A stretch of DNA of 64,000 bases from Ditylenchus dipsaci. Lineage: Eukaryota; Nematoda; Chromadorea; Rhabditida; Anguinidae. The position numbers were made by a program, and so were the translations under genes. Below, piece by piece: positions 21,466 to 32,162 of the stretch. Location of the stretch: assembly GCA_004194705.1 (NCBI GenBank), contig SADC01000896.1:1-64000 (forward strand), read 5' to 3'. The notes under the pieces are model-generated. The model saw only the letters and a list, made by a program, of their open reading frames with translations. It ran no database searches and was not told the origin of the DNA. The number at the start of each line of letters is the position of its first letter. Position 1 is the first letter of the stretch.

Positions 21466-21903
21466 TTAGCTAAGAAGTTTATTCACATTCTTTTCAATTA
21501 ATTTTTTGCTGTGGTTATTAAGTATATAAAAGTATCCAATCAATCCAAGAATATGACTGCATAAATTATGACAATCCATATAGTTAAATATGTTATCGAA
21601 TAACATATGATTTATGACATCTACATCAATATTGATACCAAAGTTATGTACATATCGACTTAAGAATAATGCAATACAATAATCAATATTGGAACCGCAA
21701 GAACTCCTGTCCATATATTAATTTTATTTTTCTTAATTTCTAGTTTTTCAAATCTCTTCTCCAAATATTTTTCAACTTCATAACTTGCTTATTCAAATCA
21801 TCTTTTAATGATATAGGTAATCTGTTGTCTTTAATATGATATTGAATGTTTTTCAAGATTTCTGCACTTTCTGTGCTTCACCTAAAATTGTTAAATTTCC
21901 CAT
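21466..21903 (-). CDS. Hypothetical membrane-associated protein (frameshifted)
   Basis: The ATG at 21903 gives MGNLTILGEAQ. After frame changes a charged helical stretch (VEKYLEKRFEKLEIKKNK) leads into a hydrophobic segment (WTGVLAVPILIIVL), then INIDVDVINHML and a second hydrophobic stretch (HILGLIGYFYIL), ending KKLIEKNVNKLLS. This suggests a coiled-coil region followed by one or two membrane passes. AT content is high and no family is recognised. It may be accessory or horizontally acquired. Confidence 0.5.
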
Positions 21904-22179
21904 AGAAAAACCAGAATATAATCAGTAAAACTATGGATTTAAGGTAAATTTGTGATTAAAGCACTTTTTAACACAAAAGTAATAAATTGAGCTGAATACA
22001 AAACATTCAAAAGAAATACGAGAAGCCGAAAATGTTCCAAAGATTACTAAACATAGCTTCCTCTCACTATATTTCTCAATTTTTTAAACACTATGAAACG
22101 ACTGAACTTTTATCCTGAACTATAAGATTATCAAAAGCCAAGTTTTCATAGGAGTTAAGTATTCGAATTATTAAAATAA
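21904..22179. other. AT-rich intergenic stretch
   Basis: I see no coding sequence, repeat or RNA gene in these 276 bases. The stretch lies upstream of the hypothetical membrane protein and downstream of the fumC terminator, and probably contains only the former's promoter. Confidence 0.5.
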
Positions 22180-22213
22180 AAAGGCACTTTCGCAATAGCT
22201 CCAAAGTGCCTTT
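22180..22213 (-). terminator. Intrinsic terminator after fumC
   Basis: An 11-base perfect stem, AAAGGCACTTT with AAAGTGCCTTT, has a 12-base loop and is followed on the minus strand by TTTTTATT. It lies 42 bases beyond the fumC stop. Confidence 0.85.
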
Positions 22214-22255
22214 CTATTGATTGAGATTCTAAAAATATCTTTATTTTTAGATAGA

Positions 22256-23631
22256 TTACTTACTATTTGGTGAAACCATCTTTTCAGGTTTAACTACTTC
22301 GTCAAATTGTTCCGCTGTAACCAAACCAAGCTCAACAGCGACTGCTTCAACGTTTTATTTTCTTTATAAGCAGTCTTTGCAACTTTTGCAGAATTTTCAT
22401 AGCCGATTACTGGATTAAAGCTGTAACTAGCATCAGGAATTATGCAAGAATGATTAATCTTATCGCGATTAGGCTCAATTCCCACGCGCAGTGATCATTA
22501 AGCTATTACATGCATCACAAGTAACTGAATAGATTGCAATAAGTTATAAGCAATCACTGGGCATAAAGACGTTTAATTCAAAGTTACCTGAAGCACCTGC
22601 TACGTTAATGGTCGTATCATTTCCAAGCACTTGCGCAACAACCATGGTCATTGCTTCACTTTGTGTTGGGTTTACTTTCCCAGCATAATGCTTGAACCAG
22701 GCTCATTTTCTGGAATACGGATTTCACCAAAACCGCAACGAGGTCCACTTGCCAACCACCGAATATCATTCGCGATTTTGTTTAAGCTTACAGCCAAAGT
22801 TTTAATGCACCTGATGCAAAACAGCGGCGTCCCGTCCTGCTAGAGCTTCAAATTTATTGGGTGCAGTTACAAAAGGTAAACCCTGTAAGTAGTGCAAGCT
22901 GAGTGCTGCTTTTATTGCATAGTCAGGATGTGCATTTAATCCTGTACCTACGCTGTGCCACCTAATGGCAACTCATATAAGCCACTCAAAGCTTGTTGTA
23001 GTCGAACCAATCCATGCTCAAGCTGTGATACGTAACCACTAATTCTTGACCTAAGGTTAATGGAGTAGCATCTTGCAAATGGGTACGGCCAATTTTAACA
23101 ATATCCTGAAACTCATCTGACTTTTTTTGCAAAGTCGCTTTAAGCTGCTCTACAGCAGGAATGAGCAACTCGTTAATTTGCAAACTTGCTGCCACGTGAA
23201 TGCCGTTGGAAAGGAGTCGTTTGTTGATGAGCACGATTAACTGATCATGTGGATGTACTGGTTTTTGGCACCTAAGGCTTGCCCTAATTTCTGGTTTGCA
23301 ATATTGGCAATCACTTCATTGCAGTTCATTACTTTGCGTACCAGAACCTGTTTGCAGACAACTAAAGGAAATTGGGAAATCCCACTTGCCATCAATTACC
23401 TCTTCAGCAGCACCCACATATATTGACTCAAATCTTGTGGTAGTTGTTCAAGTTCAGCATTGGTTATTGCAGCAGCCTTTTTACCAAACCCATCGCTCGA
23501 ATCATGGCGACGGGGTATCGTTCCTGCCCGATTTTAAAGTTCTGTAAGCTGCGTTGAGTCTGTGCCCCCCACAATGCTTCATTTGGAACTTCAATCTCAC
23601 CCATAGTGTCATGTTCAATTCGTGTTTGCAT
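22256..23631 (-). CDS. fumC: FumC, class II fumarate hydratase (frameshifted)
   Basis: FumC interconverts fumarate and malate in the TCA cycle as an iron-independent tetramer. The start at 23631 gives [20 protein letters not shown]. Central stretches are [20 protein letters not shown] and [19 protein letters not shown] with a catalytic His. The superfamily signature [20 protein letters not shown] lies near 22670, with a base lost. The end reads KMVSPNSK. About 459 codons, normal. More than 15 indels. It has its own terminator. Confidence 0.93.
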
Positions 23632-23741
23632 AGAAACCTCGGTTATCTCAATAAAGAACTCACGGGCTGAAGCAAGGTTTGCTCTGGCTAGTTAATTTTG
23701 AATATCGTACTCAAGCATACCAGTATTGTAAATAAGAATCA

Positions 23742-24730
23742 TTATCTCATCTTCCATTTAAAGTATTTTGATAAAAGCGCCATTCATCTTCGATCATTTG
23801 TTTTAATGGGCGCTTCGGTGTCCATGCAATAAGGTTTTTGCTTTCCAATATTAGCGCCAACTTGATCTAACTCGACATGTTTATAAATTGCTGATTGTGT
23901 AGGACTTCAGCTTTAGTAACTTGTGAAATTTCATCGAGTAATTGACGAATTGAATAAACTTGGTCATGTGCAATATTAAATGCTTCACACAATGCGTTTG
24001 TTCACGCAGCCAATGTAAGCTCGCATGACGGCTTCACATAAATCTAAACATGTAAAAAACTACGTTCAGTCGTATGATCTGACGTGTCAGCTTGATCTGT
24101 GGTTCAATTAATCACGTTGCATTGCTGCGACTTGCATCGCAAGCGGAACATATTTTTAGGGAGCTGAGCGACATACTCTCCGAGTACCATGTTCAAATGC
24201 ACCTACGATATTAGACAATTCGTAAATCGCAATTTTCCACTCATGTCAATTTTAAGTATCACGGATAATTCTTCAATCATCTGTTGAGACTTAATGTAGG
24301 ATTAGGATAAGCATAATTAAATTCTTCTGTTTCGCTCAATTGCAAACCAGATTTCCCATAAGCTGCAAGGCTAGACAGATGAATGAAGTGACGAACACCG
24401 TACGTTGCATAGCACGTAGTAAACTCATGATGCAGCTAACATTATCATTATAATATTCAAGAGGTTAGGTTAGATTCTTCAATTGATTTAAATCCGGCAG
24501 TATGAATAACTGCATCAATTGAATATTGCTCAACACCTTATTCAGCGCTGGTGTATTGCGTACATCAAGTTTGACAAATGGAACGTACATACAGAAATAA
24601 TTCTAGCCGCTCCAAAGTTTGCAAGGTTGAATTAGCCAAATTATCGACGATTACCACTCTTGCCCTTGAGCCATTAGACTCAACGCAATGTGTGAACCGA
24701 TAAAGCCTAACCACCTGTCACTAAAATCAT
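23742..24730 (-). CDS. galE: GalE-like UDP-sugar 4-epimerase, SDR superfamily (frameshifted)
   Basis: The start at 24730 gives MILVTGG, then GFIGSHIALSLMAQG, the NAD-binding glycine-rich motif of extended SDR enzymes. VVIVDNLANSTLQTLERLE is typical of GalE. The YGKSGLQLSE segment near 24360 supplies the catalytic Tyr and Lys region, followed by YAYPNP. The C-terminal TPKRPLKQMIEDEWRFYQNT matches the end of GalE proteins. The likely role is UDP-glucose/UDP-galactose (or N-acetyl form) epimerisation for surface polysaccharides. About 330 residues, family 338. Many indels. It is divergent from tusD. Confidence 0.82.
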
Positions 24731-24794
24731 TGTATACTTACCTTTCTCTTAATGTATCTACGCCATTTAGACGTATGACCATAGTGAATTCTCA

Positions 24795-25154
24795 ATGAGT
24801 ACATTTACTATTACCTCTGCTCTACTTCCATTCATGCTTGGCATGCGTTAGGACTTGCTCAGGCACTCAAAAGTAAAAATGAAGACTTCCGTGTATTCTT
24901 TACCAAGATGGCGTGCAGGTTGCTAATGATTTTCAATGGGTCCTGACGACCAGCGTAATTAACGCATGAATGGCAAGCTTGCGATTCGTCTTCCTGTTTG
25001 TGTGAGTGCTGCCCTCGCTCGTGGTATATACAGATGCAGAAATGCCAGTCGTCATCACCTTACTCATCACAACCTTGCCAAAGACTTTGAACTTGTCGGG
25101 TTAGGTGAACTTGCTGATGCAGTACAGTCAGCATCTCGTCTCTATTCAATTTAA
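24795..25154 (+). CDS. tusD: TusD-like sulfur relay protein, DsrE family (frameshifted)
   Basis: TusBCD is a heterohexamer that moves persulfide sulfur from TusA to TusE for 2-thiouridine in tRNA. The start at 24795 gives MSTFTITSA and, after a shift, AWHALGLAQALKSKNEDFRV. RLPVCVSAALARGI at about 24990 has the Cys expected to carry the persulfide. The end is FELVGLGELADAVQSASRL. About 119 residues. It is the first of four consecutive genes in the same direction with short gaps. Confidence 0.82.
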
Positions 25155-25198
25155 GTTACTTTGTTTGCTTAGATTGTTGCTTTTAAAAGGTATATTGT

Positions 25199-25547
25199 GT
25201 GAAATCTGTACTCGTCATTTTAAGCCAAAGCCAATTTAACCAGTCTTCAATCAATGAAAGCCTTTCTGCTACTATGTTTTAGCAACTTTGGCTCACCAGT
25301 CAAAGTATTATTGAAAGATGCTGCTCTTAGTCTTTTGGCAAAATGATTTTGAGCTTTGATCGTTTCGTCAGGCTTTCAAAGTGCCTCAAATATGGTCGAA
25401 AGTTTTGAGTTCTACGACTTGAGCCCTATTCTGATTGAATGTAAAAATCAGCAGCATCCTCTTGTCACAAAAACCGAACAAGAAATTGAATTCGTTCAGT
25501 TAATGCTGAGTTTATTCAATCTTTTTGATCATGTTCTATATTGGTAG
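25199..25547 (+). CDS. tusC: TusC-like sulfur relay protein, DsrF family (frameshifted)
   Basis: I chose the GTG at 25199 (VKSVLVILSQSQFNQSS), which lies 44 bases after tusD. NESLSATMVLATFGSPVKVL and DAALSLL, recovered over frame changes, resemble DsrF/TusC. The end is LMLSLFNLFDHVLYW. About 116 residues. TusC lacks a catalytic cysteine and is structural in the hexamer. Assignment rests on order and the DsrE-fold pattern. Confidence 0.72.
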
Positions 25548-25564
25548 ATAAAGGTGTAAGTTTA

Positions 25565-25848
25565 ATGAATCCGTCAACACTTTATCTTGTGCAATCTTCT
25601 TACCATGCTACACCTAAGATTATTGATGAATTACGCATCTTTTTCAGGTAGGTGACCAAATTGTTTTTATGGGTGATGCAACTGCACACCTTTTCTGCTG
25701 AAATGATTCAACCATTTGAATCTGTTCATGTTTAAGCATCGAAAAAGGTTTAATCGATACGGATACTTTAGCTCAGGTGAAGGTATTAGATTATGATCAA
25801 TTTGCTGATCTAGTTTTAACGTTTAATCGCTGTATTTCTCTTAAATAA
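25565..25848 (+). CDS. tusB: TusB-like sulfur relay protein, DsrH family (frameshifted)
   Basis: The ATG at 25565 gives MNPSTLYLVQSSYHATPKII. After shifts it reads QVGDQIVFMGDATAHL and ends DLVLTFNRCISLK at 25848. The pattern of a short beta-strand start, a GD-xI-V motif and a length of about 94 residues fits TusB/DsrH. It is the third subunit of the predicted TusBCD complex and lies 17 bases after tusC and before tusE. Confidence 0.72.
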
Positions 25849-25865
25849 TTATTTAGGCTGGTTTC

Positions 25866-26169
25866 ATGAATTTAGATTAGACCAAGATGTCATTTGGTTG
25901 ATTACACAATCTGGAATCCTGAAGTTGCGCAAGAATTGCAAATCGCTTGATCTTGACTCACCGATTGCATTTTGAGTTTTAGCAGCTGTACGTCAGTTTT
26001 ATCAGCAATTTGGACACTCTCAGCAACTCGCCCGCTGATTAAATTTTTAATGAAAACGGTCAGTCCAGAGATTAATAATGCAGTTTTACAGCAACAATTT
26101 AATACTGGTTTAGTGGCGCGTCATTTAAGTCGTTTAGCAGGGATTCCTAAACCAGCAAATTGTTTATAA
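25866..26169 (+). CDS. tusE: TusE, DsrC-family sulfur acceptor (frameshifted)
   Basis: TusE accepts sulfur from TusD and hands it to the MnmA-tRNA complex. The start at 25866 gives MNLDLDQD after correction of one base, then YTIWNPEVAQELA, followed by FEVLAAVRQFYQQFGHSPAT. RPLIKFLMKTVSPEINNAVL and the end LAGIPKPANCL, with the penultimate Cys, are diagnostic for the DsrC/TusE family. About 101 residues here against about 110 in the family. The stop is three bases from the convergent transporter's stop. Confidence 0.85.
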
Positions 26170-26171
26170 GA

Positions 26172-27016
26172 TTAAGTAAATTTCTTGGCCAGCGACGCAT
26201 AAAATTGTTGCTGCTGTAACCACCAACATTGACCAACTTACTTGTTCGTGTAACAAGACCGCAGCAATACCTAATCCATTAAGGTTGCAAGATTGTAGTT
26301 GCTAATCGCAGCAATTCCTCCTGCGCAAGCCCTTTGTACAAAAGAAGAAACCAATCAGCATACTAAATAAAGACACATAAATAAGACCTACTAAGCTGAT
26401 GTAGATATGTTCTGGAATGAAGCTGGCATATAGAAAATAGTCAGAAATAGCATAAAAGTAGTGACAAATAAGCGCCCAACAAATGACCTGCCATCACCAA
26501 TTTTTTTGAAAGTACACCGCCTTCTGCATAGCCAAGCCACAAAAAATGATCGCCATCAACATATAAAAGTCTCCTATCCAAGTGAGGTATCACCAGAAAT
26601 CAAAAACATATAAGTGAAGACAACCGCACTCCCTAAGACTGCAAATATCCAGAAAAATTGATTCGGTTTTTCACCGCCTCTCAACACAAGCAATATTGCA
26701 GTGCGAGAGGTAAAAGGCTAACAAAAACGATTGAATGAGCTGCATTCATGTATTGCAGAGCAAGCGCTGTAAATAGAGGAAAACCTATCACCACGCCTAA
26801 AGAAACGATGGCAAGAGGCAACCAATCTTGCTTGGCTGGTTTTTTTTGTTTTAAAACCAAAATAAGAATAAGGCTAAAATACCTGCAATTGCCGCACGTG
26901 CCGCAGTTAGAAAACCAGGATCGAAACCCATTACGGCTACACGTGTTGCTGTAGTGATCCCGCAAAAATAGCCACGCCAATAAAACCATTCACCCAGCAT
27001 TCATAAACCTAGTCAT
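26172..27016 (-). CDS. EamA-family (DMT) membrane transporter (frameshifted)
   Basis: This is a ten-helix drug/metabolite exporter. The start at 27016 gives MTRFMNA. Recovered segments include PATRVAVMGFDPGFLTAARA, the typical first EamA motif, LPLAIVSLGVVIGFPLFTAL and ALQYMNAAHSIVFVSLLPLA. The second repeat has SLFSMLIGFFFWYKGLAQGG and LLQPLMGLAVAALLLHEQVS. About 282 codons. It is divergent from the MocR regulator, an arrangement in which the regulator usually controls the exporter. Substrate unknown. Confidence 0.85.
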
Positions 27017-27139
27017 AATTTACTCCGTTACTATACGAATAATTTAAGCTGTGCTAAGGTGAATAAACCAGATACAAAGCAGTACAATTTAAAAGAACTG
27101 TAATGTATTAATAACCATTACAGTTCGGATTGTAAGTCA

Positions 27140-28539
27140 GTGAACCAGAACAAAACAAATTGAAATTGTCATTTCAGAGATTGAGCGACAAATAAAAAAT
27201 CGGTCTTTATTGCCGGAGCACGCTTGCCTTCTGTTCGTAAGTTAGCAAATAACCTTGGATTTTCTGTATCAACAGTTGTAGAAGCCTATGAAAGATTAAT
27301 TGCTCTAGGCAAAATCGAATCAAGAACTGGATCTGGTTTTTATATTGTTGGTCCGCTTGCCCCTCTTTCTTTAAGCGAATTAGGCCCTAAATTAGATCGC
27401 TCAGTCGATCCATTATGGATTTCACGTCAATCTTTAGAAGCAAAAGCAGATGTTTTTAAACCCGGCTGCGGTTGGTTACCTGATGACTGGATGCCATTAG
27501 ATAGTATTCGTAAAGCATTAAGGTCGGCTGCAAGAAGCCCAGATGATTGTTTGATGGGTTATTCAACGCCATTAGGGATTACCAGCTCTACGTGATTTAC
27601 TGGCAAGACGCGCTCAAGCAAAAGGTATCAATGCAAATCTTAATCAAGTGCTTTTAACAGACTCTGGAACTCAAGCAATTTGATTTAGTAGGCCGATTTT
27701 TACTAAAGCCCGATGATGTCGTTTTGATTGATGATCCTTGTTATTTTAACTTTCATGCATTACTTAAGGTTCACCAAGTCAAGGTTATTGGTGTTCCCTA
27801 CACACCAACAGGTCCTGACTTAGAAGCATTTAAAGAAGCAATTGAAACTTATAATCCACGTCTTTTATATCACCAACTCAGGAATTCATAATCCAACTGG
27901 CGCAGTACTTTCTCTTTCTACGGCGCATCAATTATTAAACTTATTGAACAATCAAATTTGATTGTTGTTTGAGGATGATATTTTCTCTGATTTTGAATAT
28001 AGCCCTGCTCCTCGGCTTGCTGCTTTGGATAATCTTTCTCGTGTAATCTTTATTGGAAGTTTTTTCTAAAAACGTTATCCGCATCTATTCGTTGTGGCTA
28101 TATTATCGCTAAACCAGAATGGATTTGATCAGCTCACTGACCTGAAATTGCCACAAGCTTTTCTCACAATGGCGTATCAGCTGAAGTTTTATTAAGTGCT
28201 TTAACAGATGGGTCTATATCGTAAACATATAGAATTATTAAAGGTCCGATTAGCAAAAGCAATGCACGATACCATTACTCAGTTAGAACCTTTGGGTATA
28301 AAACCATGGATTAAGCCTCAAGCGGGAATTTTTGTTTGGTGTCATTTGCCAAAGGAGTTGAAGCTTCAGAAATTGCAAAATATTGTATTAATCATCAGGT
28401 TATTCTTGCACCAGGAAACGCGTTTAGCCAAGCTTCCAATGCTGGCCAATTCATCCGCTTTAATGTAACACAGTCAAATCATGACCATATCTATAAGACT
28501 CTAGCTGATGCAATCAACAAGAGTCTTAGTTGGCAATAA
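27140..28539 (+). CDS. MocR/PdxR-type GntR regulator with aminotransferase domain (frameshifted)
   Basis: The N-terminal winged helix is clear: LPSVRKLANNLGFSVSTVVE followed by AYERLIALGKIESRTGSGFY. The fold-type I aminotransferase domain follows: GLPALRDLLARRAQAKGINA-like sequence, the PLP-binding region near LLTDSGTQA, DDPCYFNFHALLKVHQVKVI and LFEDDIFSDFEYSPAPRLAA. The Lys that binds PLP should be near SFSKTLSASIRCGY at about 28070, where a base is gained. The GTG at 27140 is my best guess for the start, since reading from it needs one correction. About 466 codons. The target is probably the divergent EamA exporter. Confidence 0.87.
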
Positions 28540-28545
28540 GAGAAA

Positions 28546-29023
28546 TTAAGCTTGTTTCTGTTTTTGCTGCATATATGCAAAATAACCCGGCCCAGCTGAA
28601 ACCTGAACTTGTTTGCATGTAAGGTTCACGGCAAACCGAACATACCATGACTGGTTCAAATTGATGGCCACATGTTTATGACGATATTCTAAAGGTTTGC
28701 CTAAGCCTGATCCATCCATTTGTCTGCCCAATTCGCCATAGACAAAATAATTGGATAAGTTCAAAACCTTTATCAGTCAATTTATATTCAAAGCGTTCCT
28801 GACGATCAAAATAAGGAGATTTGACTAAAATTTCATATTCAACCAACCGCTTTAAACGATCCGAAAGGACATGACGAGTGACACCTAATGACTTTTGAAA
28901 ATCGTCAAAACGCGTATTCCCATAAAAGCATTACGTAATATTAGCATCGTCCATCGATCGCCAATCACTGATAGCATTACGAGCAACCGAACAAGGTTGA
29001 TCACCGATGTCGTCCCATTTCAT
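28546..29023 (-). CDS. HxlR-family transcriptional regulator (frameshifted)
   Basis: The start at 29023 gives MKWDDIGDQPCSVARNA. The winged-helix domain includes VIGDRWTMLILRNAFMGIRR and the recognition helix LGVTRHVLSDRLKRLVEYEI, followed by PYFDRQERFEYKLTDKGFEL. The N-terminal Cys in PCSVARN sits where redox-sensing HxlR proteins have theirs. A C-terminal part with CSVCREPL-type cysteines is shifted. About 159 residues. The target is unknown. It is convergent with the MocR gene and has no obvious partner next to it. Confidence 0.85.
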
Positions 29024-29226
29024 CTTTATGCATTCCTCGATATTTCCTAGCCTAATGGCCCTATTGTTTATACCCTAAACCACTTAGCACGATTTATGCA
29101 AGATTCATTATTAAATAACTTCTTATCAAGCTTATGAAAGAATTTTCATTATAAAAAATAAAAGTTATTATTTAAATTGCTTAATAAATATAACTCACTC
29201 AATTATATAGTGAGTTATATTTATCA

Positions 29227-30470
29227 TTACTGGTTATTATTTGAAATAAATACGCCCTTCAAAATATGACCTGCTTCTAATTTCACACTTGCCGGAATTC
29301 GCACCAGACAATTGGCCTGCATTAAATTACTGAGCATGTGTGATTGCTGTTTTGCCAGACTTTTAACTTTAAGTTGTCCATTGTCAAAATAAGCATGCAT
29401 TCTTAGAAAACGTTCACGCGCATCTTCTTTTAAATCATGATCTAAAATTGCACTAAACCATTCTGGCCCTGCTTGATTTCCCTGCAAAGTGTCAAGCAAT
29501 GCTTACCGTAAACCTGCATAGAGACATAGACCGCAGCCGGATTACCCGGTAACCCAAGCAATAACAACGATGATCTTTTTCCGTGTGAGAATATTCAGCA
29601 AAAAAGAGTGGCTTACCCGGCTTTTTGTTTAACTTTCCAAAAGATTTGTTCAAAGCCAGTCTCAAAAGCGCATGGCCGAACAAAGTCATAATCACCTTAC
29701 TGACACTCCGCCTGTGGTTATAATGACATCATGACTATCTTTTAACTTATTAAAGTAATGCGTGACTTGCACCGCCTCATTCTGCACATGAATGAGTTCA
29801 ACCTCTAAGCCGTAATCTTCAAACCAAGCTTTTAGTAATGGACCATTTGCATCAAAGATTTTACCTTCTGCAAGATCTTCAGCTTTTTCGGCAACTTCAT
29901 CACCAGTGACTAAAACAGCAACTTTCGGCGCACGGTAAACGTCAACCGTTTGTACACCCGCCATACTTAAGGCAGCCAAGCTTCCAATATTTAAGAACTG
30001 TCCTACTTGAGCAAGTAACTGCCCTTGTTGGATTTCTTCTCCGGTAAAACGGATATCGGCTTTAGGGCGAATATGTTCAGTTAACAAAATTTCTTGTGCT
30101 GACACGACCTCTACTATTTCTTGCCTCGCAACATGCGTTGTGCCTTCAGGAATTTTGCCACCAGTAAATATACGAATTGCCTGTCCTTCACTCAGAATGT
30201 CATGACTTTCGCTTCCAGCACGAATCTCGCCAGTAACCTGAAACTTTTGGTTATTTAAATCATCTACATGGCTACAAGTGCATAGCCATCCACAGCACTT
30301 TGAGAAAAGCTTGGTAGGTTAATTTCTGAATAAATTTCTTTAGCAAGACACCTACTTAGGCTATTTTGAAGAGGTTGCTGAATTGAACCTAATTTTTTAG
30401 GTCGGTTACTAATCAGCTCAATTGCTTCATCTACGCTAATCAATCCATGTTCTGCACCACAACCAGTCAT
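29227..30470 (-). CDS. moeA: MoeA, molybdopterin molybdenumtransferase (frameshifted)
   Basis: MoeA inserts molybdate into adenylylated molybdopterin. The start at 30470 gives MTGCGAEHGLISVDEAIELI, and the stretch EINLPSFSQSAVDGYAL holds the conserved substrate-binding part. VAVLVTGDEVAEKAEDLAEG and KIFDANGPLLKAWFEDYGLE form the MPT-binding domain, with HDVIITTGGVS at about 29710. The C-terminal beta domain ends LKGVFISNNNQ. About 414 codons. The ATG overlaps the moaCB stop by one base (TAATG). Confidence 0.93.
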
Positions 30471-31391
30471 TACTCATAGCCTCCCGGATGTGGTAGATCA
30501 CGGCAAACATCAAAAATATGCACTAAGGCAGGTAAAATAGCAGCCATTGATTCGCTTGCTCCACCACGGCTTCCCGGTAAAGTCACCACTAAAGAGCGAT
30601 CAATAAAACCAGCTACTCCACGCGACATTGCAGCATATGGCGTGCGTTTTTGTCCAAATGAACGCGCAGCTTCCATTAAGCCATCTAGCTTACGCTCAAG
30701 AAGTGGTTCTAGCGTATCAACTGTAATGTCACGCTTACCAATTCCTGTTCCACCAACCGTCATAATGCAAGCATATGATTGCTCAACTCAAGCACTAAGT
30801 TTTTTAAAGTATCCGCTTCATCTGGCAAAATTTGGTAATGAATTGGATCGAATCCTGCTTCGGTTAAAGTTTCAACCACAGATTTTCCGGCAGTATCGGG
30901 CTTTCTACCCGCTGCGACGGTGTCGGACAACACAATAACCGCAGCCGAAACGGGTTTGACGAAGAACTCGCTTAAAGTGTGATTTCCACCTTTTTTCTTA
31001 AGCAATTTACATTGATCCATCCAGAGCTCTTCTGGTTCACAATGTGGTTTTAACATGTCGTAAATGGTTAAGCCGGCAAGACTTGCAGCCGTTAAAGCTT
31101 CCATTTCTACGCCAGTTGGACCAATGGTTTCAACTACGGCAATGATCTTTACAAAATCATGTTCTAGTTCATATTCAATATCTGCCCGATAAATCGGCAG
31201 TGGATGACATAAAGGAATCAGCTCATCAGTACGTTTTGCTGCCAAAATTCCTGCAACACGTGCGGTTTTAATGCATCCCCTTTTTCGGTATTCCCTTGTC
31301 TTAATAATTCAATACAGTGCGATGGTGCATATAAAATTGCTTGTGCTTCAGCAGCACGATAACTCTCTGGCTTCATTCCTACGTTTTTCAT
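30470..31391 (-). CDS. moaCB: MoaC-MoaB fusion, bifunctional molybdopterin synthesis protein (frameshifted)
   Basis: The N-terminal half is MoaC, the cyclic pyranopterin monophosphate synthase: MKNVGMKPESYRAAEAQAIL, KRTDELIPLCHPLPIYRADI and TGVEMEALTAASLAGLTIYD with the conserved MEALTA. From about residue 160 a MoaB/Mog domain follows (AAVIVLSDTVAAGRKPDTAG, TVGGTGIGKRDITVDTLEPL and LPGSRGGASE), which resembles the adenylylating enzyme. A single base lost at about 30770 splits the MoaB half. The fusion is in frame across the join at about 30950. About 307 codons. It lies between moaE and moeA. Confidence 0.93.
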
Positions 31392-31414
31392 TATTTATCC
31401 TAGTCTTGCTTATT

Positions 31415-31905
31415 TCAGTGTGAGTGCTCATGGCCGGCATGATGATGGTGATGTTTGTGGTCGTGCGGTGCATCCTTACGAATACAACAGCCCTCTACAT
31501 AATGACTTGTGCCATCTGTAAAAAAACTCTTCTTTAAAGACAGGTACTTCATGCTTTACCCGTTCGACCGCTTCCTCACATGCCTTGAAAAGCTTCACGC
31601 GATGGGCTGCATACGCAATTGCAATAATGGCTGTTTCACCGACATCCAGATATCCAATTCGATGAACCACTCGCACATAAGATACCTGATACTTTTTCTC
31701 AATTTCCAGTTCAATTTCACGTATCATTTTTTCAGAAAGCGGTTTATACGAGGTATATTTTTAGTGCTTTAACAGCTTTACCTTCATGATGGTTACGAAC
31801 CGTACCCATAAAAATATCGATACCACCACATTCTGGAAAAGATTGAATCGGATCAAAGATATCTAGGCTTAAAGCCTGCTCTTGAATACGTGCAAAATCT
31901 CGCAT
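31415..31905 (-). CDS. moaE: MoaE, molybdopterin synthase large subunit with His-rich tail (frameshifted)
   Basis: MoaE with MoaD puts the dithiolene sulfurs into precursor Z. The start at 31905 gives MRDFARIQEQALSLDIFDPI. GGIDIFMGTVRNHHEGKAV is the family signature, followed by MIREIELEIEKKYQVSYVRV and HRIGYLDVGETAIIAIAYAA. The active-site Lys region is VKHEVPVFKEEFF. After TSHYVEGCCIRKD comes a tail of nine His in sixteen residues, not usual for MoaE, so a metal-binding role is possible. About 163 residues. It lies four bases after moaD. Confidence 0.92.
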
Positions 31906-31908
31906 GAC

Positions 31909-32162
31909 TTACCCTCCTGCAACTGGTGATAATAAAACCAAAGTACATGGCTGATTTAAGGCAGATTGCCTGGTTATGACATTATCGCCAATAGCGCATG
32001 CACATTTTTCCATGGCCTGTGTACATTCTGGATGCAATGAAACAATTTCATCTAAGACATCTTTAACTAAATATCGGTGGGGAAAACTAACGAAAGATTT
32101 TGTGGAAGCAATTTTTCAATTGCACCAAATGATTCGATTTTAATTTGGATAGATTGCTGCAT
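31909..32162 (-). CDS. moaD: MoaD, molybdopterin synthase sulfur carrier (frameshifted)
   Basis: MoaD is a ubiquitin-like sulfur carrier. The start at 32162 gives MQQSIQIKIESFGAIEKLLP and the end TLVLLSPVAGG, with the C-terminal Gly-Gly that becomes a thiocarboxylate. About 84 residues. One frame change near 32075 and others break the middle. It starts directly at the moaA stop and ends four bases before moaE, so moaA-moaD-moaE are translated together. Confidence 0.9.
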
